Shown here piece by piece: positions 1 through 8,451 of a stretch of 34,914 bases of DNA (position 1 is its first letter; each line of letters opens with the position of its first letter). The position numbers were made by a program, and so were the translations under genes. Under the pieces are notes generated by a model that saw only the letters and a program-made list of their open reading frames with translations, was not told the origin of the DNA and did no database searches. The DNA lies in assembly GCA_016932715.1 (NCBI GenBank), contig JAFGCG010000134.1, positions 1-34,914 of the forward strand, given 5' to 3'. Origin of the DNA: Anaerolineales bacterium. Lineage in GTDB: Bacteria > Chloroflexota > Anaerolineae > Anaerolineales > Villigracilaceae.

Positions 1-2
1 AG

Positions 3-52
3 AGTCGGGTTTTACCCGACTTCCACGAACTGAGGCGGGACTTTAGTCCGCC
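3..52. repeat. Two tandem short palindromes
   Basis: An 8-bp perfect inverted repeat (AGTCGGGT at 3-10, ACCCGACT at 14-21) is followed by a second one (GGCGGGACT at 34-42 and AGTCCGCC at 45-52, one bulged G). No T-run follows on the plus strand. On the minus strand the second hairpin is preceded, not followed, by Ts. These look like REP-type intergenic palindromes or the end of an upstream transcript outside the window. Confidence 0.5.
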
Positions 53-80
53 GAAAAAAGGGAAACTTACACCTTTTGAG

Positions 81-188
81 TGCTCCCGACTCGACTATGC
101 TGGGCAACCGAGTTGGGAAGCAGCCATGCTCCGGAAGAGCGTGCAGGGGGTCTTCGCCGCGGCGAAAATGGGCTGGAAAACGGGAGCA
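81..188 (+). other. Candidate structured RNA element, unassigned
   Basis: The stretch closes on itself. TGCTCCCG (81-88) pairs perfectly with CGGGAGCA (181-188). Inside lie ACTCG (89-93) with CGAGT (109-113), and CAGCC (121-125) with GGCTG (171-175). The latter encloses GCTC/GAGC (128-131/137-140) and the palindrome TTCGCC-GC-GGCGAA (153-166). This multi-branch architecture closed by one helix resembles a riboswitch aptamer or small ncRNA. It lies about 107 bases before the response-regulator start. I compared it by eye with SAM, ZTP, cobalamin, T-box and SRP RNA consensus strings and it fits none. Open frames across it encode no recognisable protein. Confidence 0.35.
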
Positions 189-295
189 GGGTCCGGCTGG
201 ATGCGTGCGCGGCGTCTCATCCCATCAACGATCTAACCAGGAAACGTTCAAATTCAATACCCAAGTTGTGGTATATTTTGGTGGGAGCAAATCAT

Positions 296-973
296 ATGAA
301 TGAGCGTATTTTGATTATCGAAGACGATCAGCAAATATTGAAACTGCTTCAGCGCGGCCTCGCTTATGAGGGGTACACAGTCGATACAGCGACCGACGGC
401 CGCATGGGATTGATCCTGGCGCGCGACCATACTCCTGATCTTGTGATCCTGGATTGGATGCTGCCAGGCATGGACGGCCTGGAAGTTTGCCATCGTTTGC
501 GCACCGGCGGCTCGATCCCAATTCTGATGTTAACCGCCAAGGATACGGTCCAGGATCGCATCCAGGGACTGGATGCAGGCGCGGACGATTACATGGTCAA
601 GCCGTTCAACCTGGATGAATTACTGGCACGTGTGCGCGCCCTGCTGCGCCGAACGCAGCCCGAGCGCGTGCCCGTGTTGAAGTTTGCCGACCTGACCCTC
701 GACACGGGTTCGCGCCAAGCCTCGCGCGGCGACCGTCAGATTTCATTGACCGCCAAAGAATATGAATTGCTCGAACTGTTCCTGCGGCATCCCAAGCAGG
801 TGTTGACCCGCGAAGTCATCTTCGACCGAGTCTGGGGCTACGACTTTGGCGGTGAGAGCAACGTTCTCGAAGTGTATATCCGCTATCTGCGCCAGAAACT
901 GGAAGGGGAGGGCGAAGCTCGCCTGATCCATACCGTGCGCGGGGTCGGATACGTTCTACGCGAAAATCCCTAA
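296..973 (+). CDS. OmpR/PhoB-family response regulator
   Basis: A 225-residue DNA-binding response regulator of a two-component system. The receiver domain (about 1-115) has the acidic pair D10/D11, phospho-acceptor D53 in a [10 protein letters not shown] context, T80 and K102 in the KPF motif. A winged-helix effector domain follows (about 130-222), ending in the typical VRGVGYVL strand. The reading frame is open further upstream, but I start it at 296 because GGGAG lies seven bases before that ATG and the receiver fold begins at residue 3. It is 26 bases upstream of the histidine kinase gene, so the pair is one transcript. Phosphorylated regulators of this family bind direct repeats as dimers; the regulon cannot be read from here. 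Confidence 0.95.
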   Translation: MNERILIIEDDQQILKLLQRGLAYEGYTVDTATDGRMGLILARDHTPDLVILDWMLPGMDGLEVCHRLRTGGSIPILMLTAKDTVQDRIQGLDAGADDYMVKPFNLDELLARVRALLRRTQPERVPVLKFADLTLDTGSRQASRGDRQISLTAKEYELLELFLRHPKQVLTREVIFDRVWGYDFGGESNVLEVYIRYLRQKLEGEGEARLIHTVRGVGYVLRENP

Positions 974-999
974 ATCCCTTTTCACAAATTTGAAATAAC

Positions 1000-2385
1000 G
1001 TGTCTCTCCGGCTCCGCCTGACTTTGTTATATTCCACCCTCATGGGCGGAATCCTTCTGGTGATCAGCGCGGCGGTCATCATCGTGGTTACGGCTTTGCT
1101 GTACAATGACATCGATAATACACTTGCTGCCGCGCACGCAGTTATTCTCCGTAAAGCCGAAGTCAATGAGTTGGGAAAAATAGAAACGAATCTGAAGTCC
1201 ACCGATATCAGCCCGCGTGTCTATATGCAGATTTGGGGACTGGATGGGGAATTGCAGGCGAGTTTTCGGATCCTCGAAGGTTTCGCCGATAAGCCTTTCG
1301 ACGCGGAGGCGCTCGGCACCGACAAGCCTGTCTATCGGGATACAGGCGAGAAGGATTTGCGCATTCGTGTGCTGACGGTCCCATTGCAGCAGCGCGATCA
1401 TTTGATCGCTGTTCTGCAAGTGGCTTCAAACCTTCAGGTTGTGGATACTGCTCGGAAAAATCTGACCGAGATCCTTTCGATCATCCTGATCGTCGCGGTT
1501 CTCTTCTCCGGGATTGTCGTCTGGTTCACGCTCGGTCAAACGCTGAAGCCGCTGGGCGCGATCACAGACACGGTCGAGCAGATCAACCGGGCGGATGATC
1601 TTTCCCGGCGCATTCCCTACCAGGGACCGGAGGATGACGAAATCGGAAACCTGGTTGGTTCCTTCAATCAGACCCTGGAGAGGCTCGAGGCGCTTTTTAC
1701 ATCGCAGCAGCGCCTGCTGGCTGACGTCAGCCATGAACTGCGGACCCCGCTGACGGTCATCAAGGGCAACGTCGATCTCATGCGCCGTATGAAGAGCCTC
1801 GACGAGGAGTCGTTGAGGAGCATCGATCAGGAATCGGGGCGGCTGACGCGTCTGGTGGGTGGTTTGCTGCTGCTGGCACAAGCCGAAACAGGCAAGCTGA
1901 CGCTCAATATGAAACGCGTGGAACTGGACTTGCTCCTGACCGAAGTCTTTCAGGAAATGAGTGTCCTGGCAGGCAGCAAGGTTCACTTGCGGCTGAACGA
2001 GATCGATCAAGCCTATGTGAATGGTGACCGCGACCGCCTCAAACAAGTTTTCATCAACCTCGTTGCGAACGCGATCCAATATACTCCAGTCGGCGGAGAA
2101 GTCTTTCTGAGCCTCGAAACGATCGGGGAACAGGCGCGTGTCATCGTCCGGGATACGGGACCTGGCATCCCCTCCGAGGACCTGCCTCATATCTTCGAGC
2201 GTTTTTATCGTGCTGAAAAGTCGCGCACGCGCAAAGAGAGTACGGGTTTTGGGCTGGGACTCTCCATCGCGAACTGGATTGTGGAACGTCATGGGGGCAG
2301 GATCGAGGTGAATTCACAGGAGCGGAACGGGACGACCTTTGCGATCTGGCTGCCGCTTTCTAACAACAAGACCTCACAGATCTAA
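1000..2385 (+). CDS. Two-component sensor histidine kinase
   Basis: A 461-residue membrane kinase, partner of the preceding regulator. An N-terminal helix (about 13-34) and a second one (about 158-178) bracket a roughly 120-residue extracytoplasmic sensor domain with no family I recognise. HAMP linker (about 179-232), HisKA dimerisation helix with phospho-acceptor H245 in DVSHELRTP, and HATPase_c domain with N box (NLVANAIQYT), DTGPGIP and GLGLSI G boxes follow. The start is GTG at 1000 with no clear Shine-Dalgarno site. Translation may depend on read-through from the regulator, whose stop is 26 bases upstream. The next possible ATG (1041) would cut into the first membrane helix. It converges with the lytic transglycosylase, leaving seven bases between stop codons. 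Confidence 0.93.
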   Translation: MSLRLRLTLLYSTLMGGILLVISAAVIIVVTALLYNDIDNTLAAAHAVILRKAEVNELGKIETNLKSTDISPRVYMQIWGLDGELQASFRILEGFADKPFDAEALGTDKPVYRDTGEKDLRIRVLTVPLQQRDHLIAVLQVASNLQVVDTARKNLTEILSIILIVAVLFSGIVVWFTLGQTLKPLGAITDTVEQINRADDLSRRIPYQGPEDDEIGNLVGSFNQTLERLEALFTSQQRLLADVSHELRTPLTVIKGNVDLMRRMKSLDEESLRSIDQESGRLTRLVGGLLLLAQAETGKLTLNMKRVELDLLLTEVFQEMSVLAGSKVHLRLNEIDQAYVNGDRDRLKQVFINLVANAIQYTPVGGEVFLSLETIGEQARVIVRDTGPGIPSEDLPHIFERFYRAEKSRTRKESTGFGLGLSIANWIVERHGGRIEVNSQERNGTTFAIWLPLSNNKTSQI

Positions 2386-2392
2386 GAAAACT

Positions 2393-3166
2393 CTATTGGG
2401 GAATTCCCAGACGCTGCGCAGCCTGCCTGCAAAGACCCGCTCCATACTTTTGATACCATTCCGTCAGCATGACGCTTGACGTCGCACCACTGCGCGCGTC
2501 CTGGTAGATCGGCGCGCCGTACAGGACATAGCGCTTTGTTTCCGCGGGCCAAAGCCATTCGCTGCGCGCGATCACGCCAATCCCGCCGTTATAGCCAGCC
2601 ATTGCCAAACGCGGGTCCCCGCCTGCTTTTCCAAGTGAGCGTGCAAGATAGCCCAAGCCGCGCAGGGCATTTGTTTCCGGGCTATAAGGGTTTTCGCCGA
2701 AATGGAAATGGAACGGCATGACCTGAAACAATCCCATGGCGCCTGAACGTGAAGTGGCGCGCGGGTCGCCGCAGGATTCGATCTGCATGACGGTAGCAGC
2801 CAGGTTTGGATCGACAGAGGCGGCATTTGCCCAGCGAATGATGTCAGGGGCCCAGTGTTGGACTTCCTTTGTGAAGATGGGCGAGAGTCCGCTTGCAGGA
2901 GCCGCGCGATCCTCATCGGATGAGAAAGACCAGATCGGTGTGACAACGCCTGGCGTCGAATTCTGGGCAGATGGGATCGTTGAGTTGCTGACAGGCGCCG
3001 CTGCGACGGGTGAGAGCGGCGACTTAAACGCTACAAACGCCACTACCCCTGCGATCACAAGGGCTGCCAGTGGCGGCAGGATATAAAAAGACAGACAGCC
3101 GCTGCCATTTTCAGAGTCCGCGGCTGTTTGCCATTCGTCTTGATCCTGGAAGCGAGCACGGGGCAT
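2393..3166 (-). CDS. Membrane-anchored lytic transglycosylase (SLT domain)
   Basis: A 257-residue protein with a short cytoplasmic N-terminus, one membrane helix (about 27-47), a Ser/Pro/Ala-rich linker and a C-terminal SLT/goose-lysozyme-like domain (about 105-250). The SLT signature is clear: VMQIESCGDP with likely catalytic E130, then GAMGLFQVMP and AMAGYNGG. The family cleaves the MurNAc-GlcNAc bond of peptidoglycan to give 1,6-anhydro products, so it should act outside the membrane. Such cell-wall chemistry fits a lineage with thin or atypical peptidoglycan, but presence alone does not prove activity. GAGG lies about 11 bases before the ATG. The gene is transcribed toward the kinase gene and has 127 bases of upstream non-coding DNA. 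Confidence 0.9.
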   Translation of the reverse strand: MPRARFQDQDEWQTAADSENGSGCLSFYILPPLAALVIAGVVAFVAFKSPLSPVAAAPVSNSTIPSAQNSTPGVVTPIWSFSSDEDRAAPASGLSPIFTKEVQHWAPDIIRWANAASVDPNLAATVMQIESCGDPRATSRSGAMGLFQVMPFHFHFGENPYSPETNALRGLGYLARSLGKAGGDPRLAMAGYNGGIGVIARSEWLWPAETKRYVLYGAPIYQDARSGATSSVMLTEWYQKYGAGLCRQAAQRLGIPQ

Positions 3167-3293
3167 AAGTAGGGTACCTCAATTCTTGATAAGGGACCCG
3201 AGCTCGAAACGAGTTCGGATATTGAATTGTGTGAGTCGTTGTGCGGCGCCTTGCCGGAAACGGGGGGTGCCACAAAATATCGTTCTTAAAAAA

Positions 3294-4052
3294 CTACGCG
3301 CCGTAAGATCGGTCGCTGGTGCGTTCGTTGTTGTTCTGACCATAAAGATTGTGATAAGTGGGTTCCGGTCGCGTAAAGGAGGTTTGGTGCGGGGTGTTCG
3401 TCTTTGGCGCGGGCCGGAACGTTGCAGCGTTGCTTTGTGCCGGGCGGCTCAAACTGGAGGCCGGACGAAGCGAAGATTGGGGTGTATAGGACGACTGTTG
3501 CGCGGGCCGCGGGCTGTTGTAAGAGCGGCGCGTGTCAGTGGTGAAGAGGCGGTCGCCCGCCAGTGAGAATGTGCCAATGATCAATACGCGGACAAGGAGG
3601 ATCATCGCGGCGACGAAGATGGGGACGATCTTTGTCATGGTCGTCGTGCTGATCACGGCGCCAGCCGAGGCGCTGTTGTGACTGACAATTGCGACGGACA
3701 CACCCCACCAGGTCAGGATGGCATTGAAGGCTGCCGCCAAAAACCACGCGCCAAAAAGATAATAGACCTCTTTGGGCTCATCAGCACCCTGTTCAGGCGT
3801 GAAGATGCGGGCAATGCCGGCAAAGTCAATACCGCAAAAGGCGATTGCCAGGATGGTTGCCCAGCGCATGCCTGCAAATGTCAGGTCGCCCAAAACATCC
3901 CGCAGGGCAAATTGGGTGGTGCTGTAGTTGAAGATCTCGAATGCAAGCAGCGCACCGATGATCATCAATCCCCAGGCTGCACCTCGGTTGAAGTGGCGTC
4001 CACGGAACAGAGAACGCAATCCATCCCCGGTATTTCGACGATATGTAGTCAT
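3294..4052 (-). CDS. Four-helix membrane protein of unknown function, candidate SOS gene
   Basis: A 252-residue protein with four predicted membrane helices (about 28-46, 62-82, 97-118, 134-158) and a polar, Ser/Pro/Gln/Asn-rich, probably disordered C-terminal tail (about 170-252). I do not recognise a domain. The start is firm: AAAGGAGGT lies six bases before the ATG. Its promoter is a near-consensus sigma-70 site whose spacer is occupied by an LexA-type palindrome (see 4090-4118), so the protein is predicted to be induced by DNA damage or by another repressor reading that palindrome. A membrane protein under SOS control could be a division inhibitor or a damage-linked envelope protein; that is inference only. 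It stands alone, 147 bases downstream of psuG. Confidence 0.8.
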   Translation of the reverse strand: MTTYRRNTGDGLRSLFRGRHFNRGAAWGLMIIGALLAFEIFNYSTTQFALRDVLGDLTFAGMRWATILAIAFCGIDFAGIARIFTPEQGADEPKEVYYLFGAWFLAAAFNAILTWWGVSVAIVSHNSASAGAVISTTTMTKIVPIFVAAMILLVRVLIIGTFSLAGDRLFTTDTRRSYNSPRPAQQSSYTPQSSLRPASSLSRPAQSNAATFRPAPKTNTPHQTSFTRPEPTYHNLYGQNNNERTSDRSYGA

Positions 4053-4089
4053 CTCGACCTCCTTTGTCGAATAAAAGACAATCGAGACG

Positions 4090-4118
4090 ATTATAGAACA
4101 CTTGTTCTAAAACGTCAA
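4090..4118 (-). promoter_or_regulatory. Sigma-70 promoter with LexA-type operator in the spacer
   Basis: Read on the minus strand: TTGACG (4118-4113), a 17-base spacer, then TATAAT (4095-4090). The spacer plus one base of the -10 contains a 16-bp palindrome TAGAACACTTGTTCTA (4109-4094), perfect except for the central two bases. Its core GAAC-N4-GTTC is the SOS-box form known for LexA of Gram-positive and several other bacteria. An operator here would block RNA polymerase directly. The start codon of the controlled membrane protein follows about 30 bases after the expected transcription start. Confidence 0.75.
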
Positions 4119-4199
4119 GGTTTGGAGATTAAATTGTTATGGTTGGAAGTGCTTTTTCAACGGCGCAGCAAGAGAATGACCCTCCCAGCCGCCGCGCGG

Positions 4200-5138
4200 C
4201 TATCCCTCGGATCCCCTGCGCCGTTCAGAGGAGCGGATGGCTTTGGCGATCTGCGCGGCGAGCCGGGCGTTGTTTCGCAACAACGACAAGTTTGCCTGCA
4301 CGGTCTTTCCCTGGGTCAGCGCGCCGAGGCGTTGGAGCAGAAACGGCGTCAATTCCTTCCCGTGGATTTCCTTCTCCTGCGCCTCGTCCGAGACCCTCTT
4401 GATCAGCGGTTCGATCTCTGACCTTGGAATGGCTTCCCTGGCCGGCAGGGGATTCGCGACGAGGACGGCGCTCTGCGGCCCCATGCTCCAGTGTGTTTTT
4501 GCGAATTCAACAATCTCCGCCGGGGTATTGAGCCTGAGGCTCACCTCCAGCCCGCTATCCCGCGAGTAAAAAGCGGGGAACTCGTCGGTGCCGTAACCGA
4601 TCACCGGCACGCTCATGGTTTCAAGGTACTCGAGGGTCGCGGGAAGATCAAGGATCGCTTTTGCGCCCGCGCAGACAACGATCATGGGAATCGTTGCTAA
4701 TGCCTGTAGATCTGCTGAAATATCGAAACCTGACTCGCGGTGCACACCGCCGATGCCCCCGGTGGCAAAGACCCTGATATTTATCTGTTTGCAGGCGAAC
4801 ATGGTCCCTGCGACGGTTGTGCCGCCACAAGCCTCCTCCGTGATCACGGTGGCAAAATCCCGCGGACCGACCTTATACGCTTCTCTTTCATTGGCGAGGC
4901 GGTCGAGCTCGCCCTCCGTTAAACCGATGTGAAGATAACCATCCAGAAACCCAATGGTGGCAGGCGTCGCGCCCTGTTCACGCACGGCACGCTCCATGTC
5001 GTGTGCCAGCTGCAGGTTTTGGGGACGCGGCAGCCCATGGGTGAGGACGGTCGATTCAAGTGCAACCATGGGCAATGAAATCCTCATTGCCCGTTTGACT
5101 TCACTGGACTTTACCAAAACGTCTTCGAGATGGAGCAT
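4200..5138 (-). CDS. psuG: Pseudouridine-5'-phosphate glycosidase
   Basis: A 312-residue enzyme, the usual length for PsuG (indigoidine synthase A-like). It splits pseudouridine 5'-phosphate reversibly into uracil and ribose 5-phosphate in pseudouridine salvage. Family landmarks are intact: ALESTVLTHGLPRPQN with E28, GGTTVAGTMFA, ATGGIGGVHR, SADL, and VVCAGAKAILD, where K160 is the likely Schiff-base lysine by comparison with the E. coli enzyme. GYGTDEFPAFY follows. The kinase partner PsuK is not in the window. The gene begins six bases after the stop of the SPFH-like gene, so it is co-transcribed with the two membrane proteins upstream, an unexpected pairing. The Shine-Dalgarno match is weak, consistent with translational coupling. 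Confidence 0.93.
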   Translation of the reverse strand: MLHLEDVLVKSSEVKRAMRISLPMVALESTVLTHGLPRPQNLQLAHDMERAVREQGATPATIGFLDGYLHIGLTEGELDRLANEREAYKVGPRDFATVITEEACGGTTVAGTMFACKQINIRVFATGGIGGVHRESGFDISADLQALATIPMIVVCAGAKAILDLPATLEYLETMSVPVIGYGTDEFPAFYSRDSGLEVSLRLNTPAEIVEFAKTHWSMGPQSAVLVANPLPAREAIPRSEIEPLIKRVSDEAQEKEIHGKELTPFLLQRLGALTQGKTVQANLSLLRNNARLAAQIAKAIRSSERRRGSEG

Positions 5139-5144
5139 GCTGCC

Positions 5145-6752
5145 TTATTGTACGTAGTGACCGAACATATTATTGATATGGCCAATGGCTTCTTCGATGC
5201 TGGGTGGAATGGCTTCCCCTTTGGCGCGCATGAATTCAGCCGCCTCCAGCAACTGTTGATGATAAGCGACCAACAGGGACCTCATTGCCTTTTCGTGATC
5301 CTCACCGGTGGCATTCAGATGTGTTGCGATGGGGACATCCTGAATTAAGGAAACCGTCTTTTGCATGATGGCGTCCTTCTCGAGTTCATGCAGCACTTCC
5401 TCACTCTCGCGGTATAAATTCTCGTTGCTGAGTTTCCAGGCTTCCAAATGTTTTTCAGGGATCAGCTCGGCAGGCGTTTTCCAGGTGCCGACGCCGATCC
5501 AATGAAGCTCGATGCCGCTGTTTTGAGCTTTTTTCGTAAATTCATCTGCAAACTGCGTAAACAAATTGGTGATCTTGTGGCGCGGCTGGAATTCCGGCAG
5601 GCTCTTCTGCTCGCTCACACCCAGGAAGTCCTGCTCAGCCTGGGTCAACTTCTGGGCTTGTTCGAGATTCGCTTTTTCTCGCTGCTTCAATTTCTGAAGT
5701 TCTGGTATTCCGATGCTTGCCAAATACGCTGACAACTTGTGCTTGCTCATGAATGTACCCAGTTCATTGCGAATGAGGCTGATCATTTTATTGGTCCAGG
5801 AGAACTCATAGGTCGATGGGTTGGCTTGCCCGGGTGTGACTCGTGAAGTCGCCTGATAAATGATCTGTTCCACCGCTTCCCTGCCGAACGGATATGGCTG
5901 TTCCGCAGATGGTTTTACTCCTCCCCGGTAGATGCTGAACATCAGCCGGACATCGGTCGCGGTCACCTCGATCCCATCCAGGCTGCGGCTCTTCACAGAC
6001 TGCGACTTGGAATCAAGATCCACATACTGATCGCGGATGTCGATTGCCTGGCGGAAGCGTTCGAATCCTTCCAGGATGGCTCTGCCGCGCGGCTCCAGTG
6101 CAGTGGGACCAATCACACACGGGGTGCCGTCCGGCTTTTCGAACAAAGCCACCGAGTCGAGATCAACGATCACCTTGCCGGGACCGCCGATCAAATAGGC
6201 AGGTGAATGGCGAGATCCCTCCGAAATCTCGCCCTGGCTGACACGAACGACTTCCTCACTGCCGAAAAGAGCGACGGCCCAAATAAAGCGCCTCGCAACG
6301 CTGACATCCTCCAGTTCGAAAACATCTGCCAGATAGAGGGCGGCGCATTGCAGGGCGATGAAAAACGATGCCAGGAAAATAGGGAAATATTGGACGATAC
6401 GGGGGTAGGTAAATACCTGTGCAGCATAAGCAAAAAGATTCACAAAAGGATTGCCGGAATACGATTCTGCAAAGTCGGGGTTGAATAAATATTCGAAGAC
6501 ATGCTGGAGGCGTTGTGTCCAGCTGTTTACACCGGTTAGCGGAAAATACAATAAGCTAATGAGGAAGACGGCCGCAAAAAATAATACGACCAGGTACCGC
6601 AGGCGCCCGGCAGCCTTTTCCGGGCGCAGATCGAACATCCTGTTCAGAAATGCGTCGATTAAACGTGAAAACAACTCGCCGGACAGGCGCAGTTCCTTTT
6701 TCAGGCTGGACTCGCCGGCAGTTCCAAGGGTGGGGGAAACAGAGGCGCGCAT
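5145..6752 (-). CDS. SPFH/band-7-like membrane protein
   Basis: A 535-residue protein. The first 60 residues are cytoplasmic, followed by two hydrophobic segments (about 53-73 and 118-142) and a soluble region resembling the SPFH (stomatin/prohibitin/flotillin) fold: a YLIGGPGKVIVDLDS strand, then alternating beta strands with DIRDQYVDL, VTATDVRLMFSI. A helical, charged segment with coiled-coil character follows around LKQREKANLEQAQKL (about 360-385), then a C-terminal helical region. SPFH proteins form membrane-associated oligomeric scaffolds. The assignment rests on pattern, not on a diagnostic catalytic motif. The ATG lies two bases after the stop of the paralogous upstream gene, and psuG starts six bases downstream: one operon. 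A partner assembling a hetero-oligomer with the upstream product is likely. Confidence 0.7.
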   Translation of the reverse strand: MRASVSPTLGTAGESSLKKELRLSGELFSRLIDAFLNRMFDLRPEKAAGRLRYLVVLFFAAVFLISLLYFPLTGVNSWTQRLQHVFEYLFNPDFAESYSGNPFVNLFAYAAQVFTYPRIVQYFPIFLASFFIALQCAALYLADVFELEDVSVARRFIWAVALFGSEEVVRVSQGEISEGSRHSPAYLIGGPGKVIVDLDSVALFEKPDGTPCVIGPTALEPRGRAILEGFERFRQAIDIRDQYVDLDSKSQSVKSRSLDGIEVTATDVRLMFSIYRGGVKPSAEQPYPFGREAVEQIIYQATSRVTPGQANPSTYEFSWTNKMISLIRNELGTFMSKHKLSAYLASIGIPELQKLKQREKANLEQAQKLTQAEQDFLGVSEQKSLPEFQPRHKITNLFTQFADEFTKKAQNSGIELHWIGVGTWKTPAELIPEKHLEAWKLSNENLYRESEEVLHELEKDAIMQKTVSLIQDVPIATHLNATGEDHEKAMRSLLVAYHQQLLEAAEFMRAKGEAIPPSIEEAIGHINNMFGHYVQ

Positions 6753-6754
6753 GT

Positions 6755-8401
6755 TCAGGTACCCTCGATCATCCGGATGATCTCTTCGAGATCCTGTTGT
6801 TCCTCGCTCATCCGCTGGCGCAGCTGCGGATTGTTCATGATCAGTATGCGCGTTCGCAGGAGCAGCGTCTTTAACGTTTCCTTGATGCCAATCGGTTTCT
6901 TTTGGATCAGGTCCTTGCTCAGGAAATCGGCATACTGGCGAATGGCTTTTTCTTCCCCGCCTGTTTCAACGAGGTTTCGTTTTCTTTCCACCTGCTCGCT
7001 TTCCGTTTGGGCGTTCCGCAGCCAGGTCGTTGTCCATCTGTTAATGATGGTGTCCTCGATCTCCCGGTCAAAACGGAGGTTGCCGATCGTCACTCTTAGA
7101 ACTTCAATGCCGCGTTCCTGCAGCAATTTGTTTTCCGGGCTGGGGGCTTTCCCCTGACCGCGCACGCCATGGTCGTCGAGAATATCCACTTCATCCTGTG
7201 TCAAACGTGCATTGACCATCTCATTGATGACCTGCAATGCTGTTTTCAGCTCGGGCTCCTTTTTTACACGTGGTTCCATGGGGAGCGGCGGCGGCACAAT
7301 TGGACGCTTGACTACCTGTTCTTTTTCTCCCTCCAGGCGTGTGATGGCTTTCGACATGAACAGGTTCACTTCACGAACCATTCTGGCAAGGCTGTTCTGC
7401 ATCGCATCGCGGTTCGAACTCACCTGGATGGGCTGGCTCAGCGGGTCGATTTCCTCTTCCGTTGGCTGAGGGACGCGCGGAGGGGGCGGCGTTACCGGCT
7501 GGTCCGGCTGGAACAATTGATCGAGTGTGAACTTGGCGATATATTCACGCCAAATGTCCACTGCCAGCGAGCCGGGGAGCTCGTTCCATGCCACGCGGCG
7601 ACGTGGTGAATCGAGAACAGCAATCGGATTGATCCCTTCCCCGAGGATTGCCCGCCGGATCGCTTCCTTGTCTTTTTTTTCGTTTTCCTTATCCTTCTTG
7701 GTAACGCCTGTTCTGTACCCGAAACGTGAGCCCGGCTTCCCTTCTTTTGGAAACCCTGTATTGACGCGGAAGGAGATGGAAATATTGGGAATCACTTCGA
7801 TCCCGTCGCGCGTCAGCGCACTGACCTGCCTGCGGCGATCCTGAATCTGAGCAAACTCTTCGAGCGTTTGACTATCTTTTTTATCTTCGAACGGTTTCTC
7901 ACCCTCTTTCGGACCGATCGTCTGGGATTGAACGTGCAGATCGACGATGCCCGCGACATATTCCCGTTTGCCCATGAAATGCACGCCTGGACCAGCGACC
8001 TGCCTGATGGCAACGGCCGTGCGTGTCACGGCTGCGCTGGCTGAATCGAGCCAGAGCACTCCAGGTCCTTTCTTCAGCCTTTCACCGGAATGTTCCTTGA
8101 TCTGGCCATTTTCGATAAACAGCGCAGGACCGTGCGACCCCAGGAGATAAGAGATGAGCCGCTCGAATATTTTTTGGCGGTCATGGAAGGTGTGCACCGG
8201 CAGGACAAATTGTGCGAAGAATGCCAGCCAAAGGACAAGGAGGATCGGAAAGATACAGGCTAAATCAACGAAAATCTCAATAAGGTTGTTTTGAATCCCA
8301 CCCATGCCAAAAATGATGGTCCAGCCATAGACTCCCAGCAGGATTGTCAGCCAGGCAATGATGTAAAACCAGGGTCTCTTATAGAACGGAGTGTCGTCCA
8401 T
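6755..8401 (-). CDS. SPFH/band-7-like membrane protein, operon leader
   Basis: A 548-residue protein. Two N-terminal membrane helices (about 11-31 and 44-68) precede an SPFH-like domain (about 95-330): GPALFIENGQ, GPGVLWLDSASA, AGPGVHFMGKREYVAGIVDL and VSALTRDGIEVIPNISISFRV read like the first strands of band-7 proteins. A Lys/Glu-rich insertion (KKDKENEKKDKEA) and a Pro-rich stretch interrupt it. The C-terminal part (about 400-548) is helical and charged. The open frame continues 215 codons upstream, antisense to the PHP gene. I start it at ATG 8401, where the hydrophobic N-terminus begins and a TAAAAT box ends eight bases before the codon. There is no Shine-Dalgarno site, so the transcript may be leaderless. 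The next gene starts two bases after its stop. Confidence 0.72.
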   Translation of the reverse strand: MDDTPFYKRPWFYIIAWLTILLGVYGWTIIFGMGGIQNNLIEIFVDLACIFPILLVLWLAFFAQFVLPVHTFHDRQKIFERLISYLLGSHGPALFIENGQIKEHSGERLKKGPGVLWLDSASAAVTRTAVAIRQVAGPGVHFMGKREYVAGIVDLHVQSQTIGPKEGEKPFEDKKDSQTLEEFAQIQDRRRQVSALTRDGIEVIPNISISFRVNTGFPKEGKPGSRFGYRTGVTKKDKENEKKDKEAIRRAILGEGINPIAVLDSPRRRVAWNELPGSLAVDIWREYIAKFTLDQLFQPDQPVTPPPPRVPQPTEEEIDPLSQPIQVSSNRDAMQNSLARMVREVNLFMSKAITRLEGEKEQVVKRPIVPPPLPMEPRVKKEPELKTALQVINEMVNARLTQDEVDILDDHGVRGQGKAPSPENKLLQERGIEVLRVTIGNLRFDREIEDTIINRWTTTWLRNAQTESEQVERKRNLVETGGEEKAIRQYADFLSKDLIQKKPIGIKETLKTLLLRTRILIMNNPQLRQRMSEEQQDLEEIIRMIEGT

Positions 8402-8409
8402 GTCTCTGA

Positions 8410-8417
8410 ATTTTATA
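8410..8417 (-). promoter_or_regulatory. Probable -10 element giving a leaderless SPFH mRNA
   Basis: On the minus strand TATAAAAT (8417-8410) ends eight bases before ATG 8401. No Shine-Dalgarno sequence lies between. No good -35 is seen at the expected distance, so confidence is moderate. Confidence 0.4.
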
Positions 8418-8451
8418 ACAGAATCCTCTAAATCGCTACCGCAAATAGCAT

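Noticed and set aside
97-175. Resemblance to an HDV-like ribozyme or SAM-type riboswitch (CTGGGCAAC and GGCGAAAATGGG words)
   Set aside because: The required first and second helices of an HDV fold cannot be formed with upstream sequence, and the SAM-I core strings are not in order. Kept only as an unassigned fold.
4187-4201. Hairpin AGCCGC-CGC-GCGGCT at the psuG stop as a terminator
   Set aside because: Short stem, no T-run on the minus strand.
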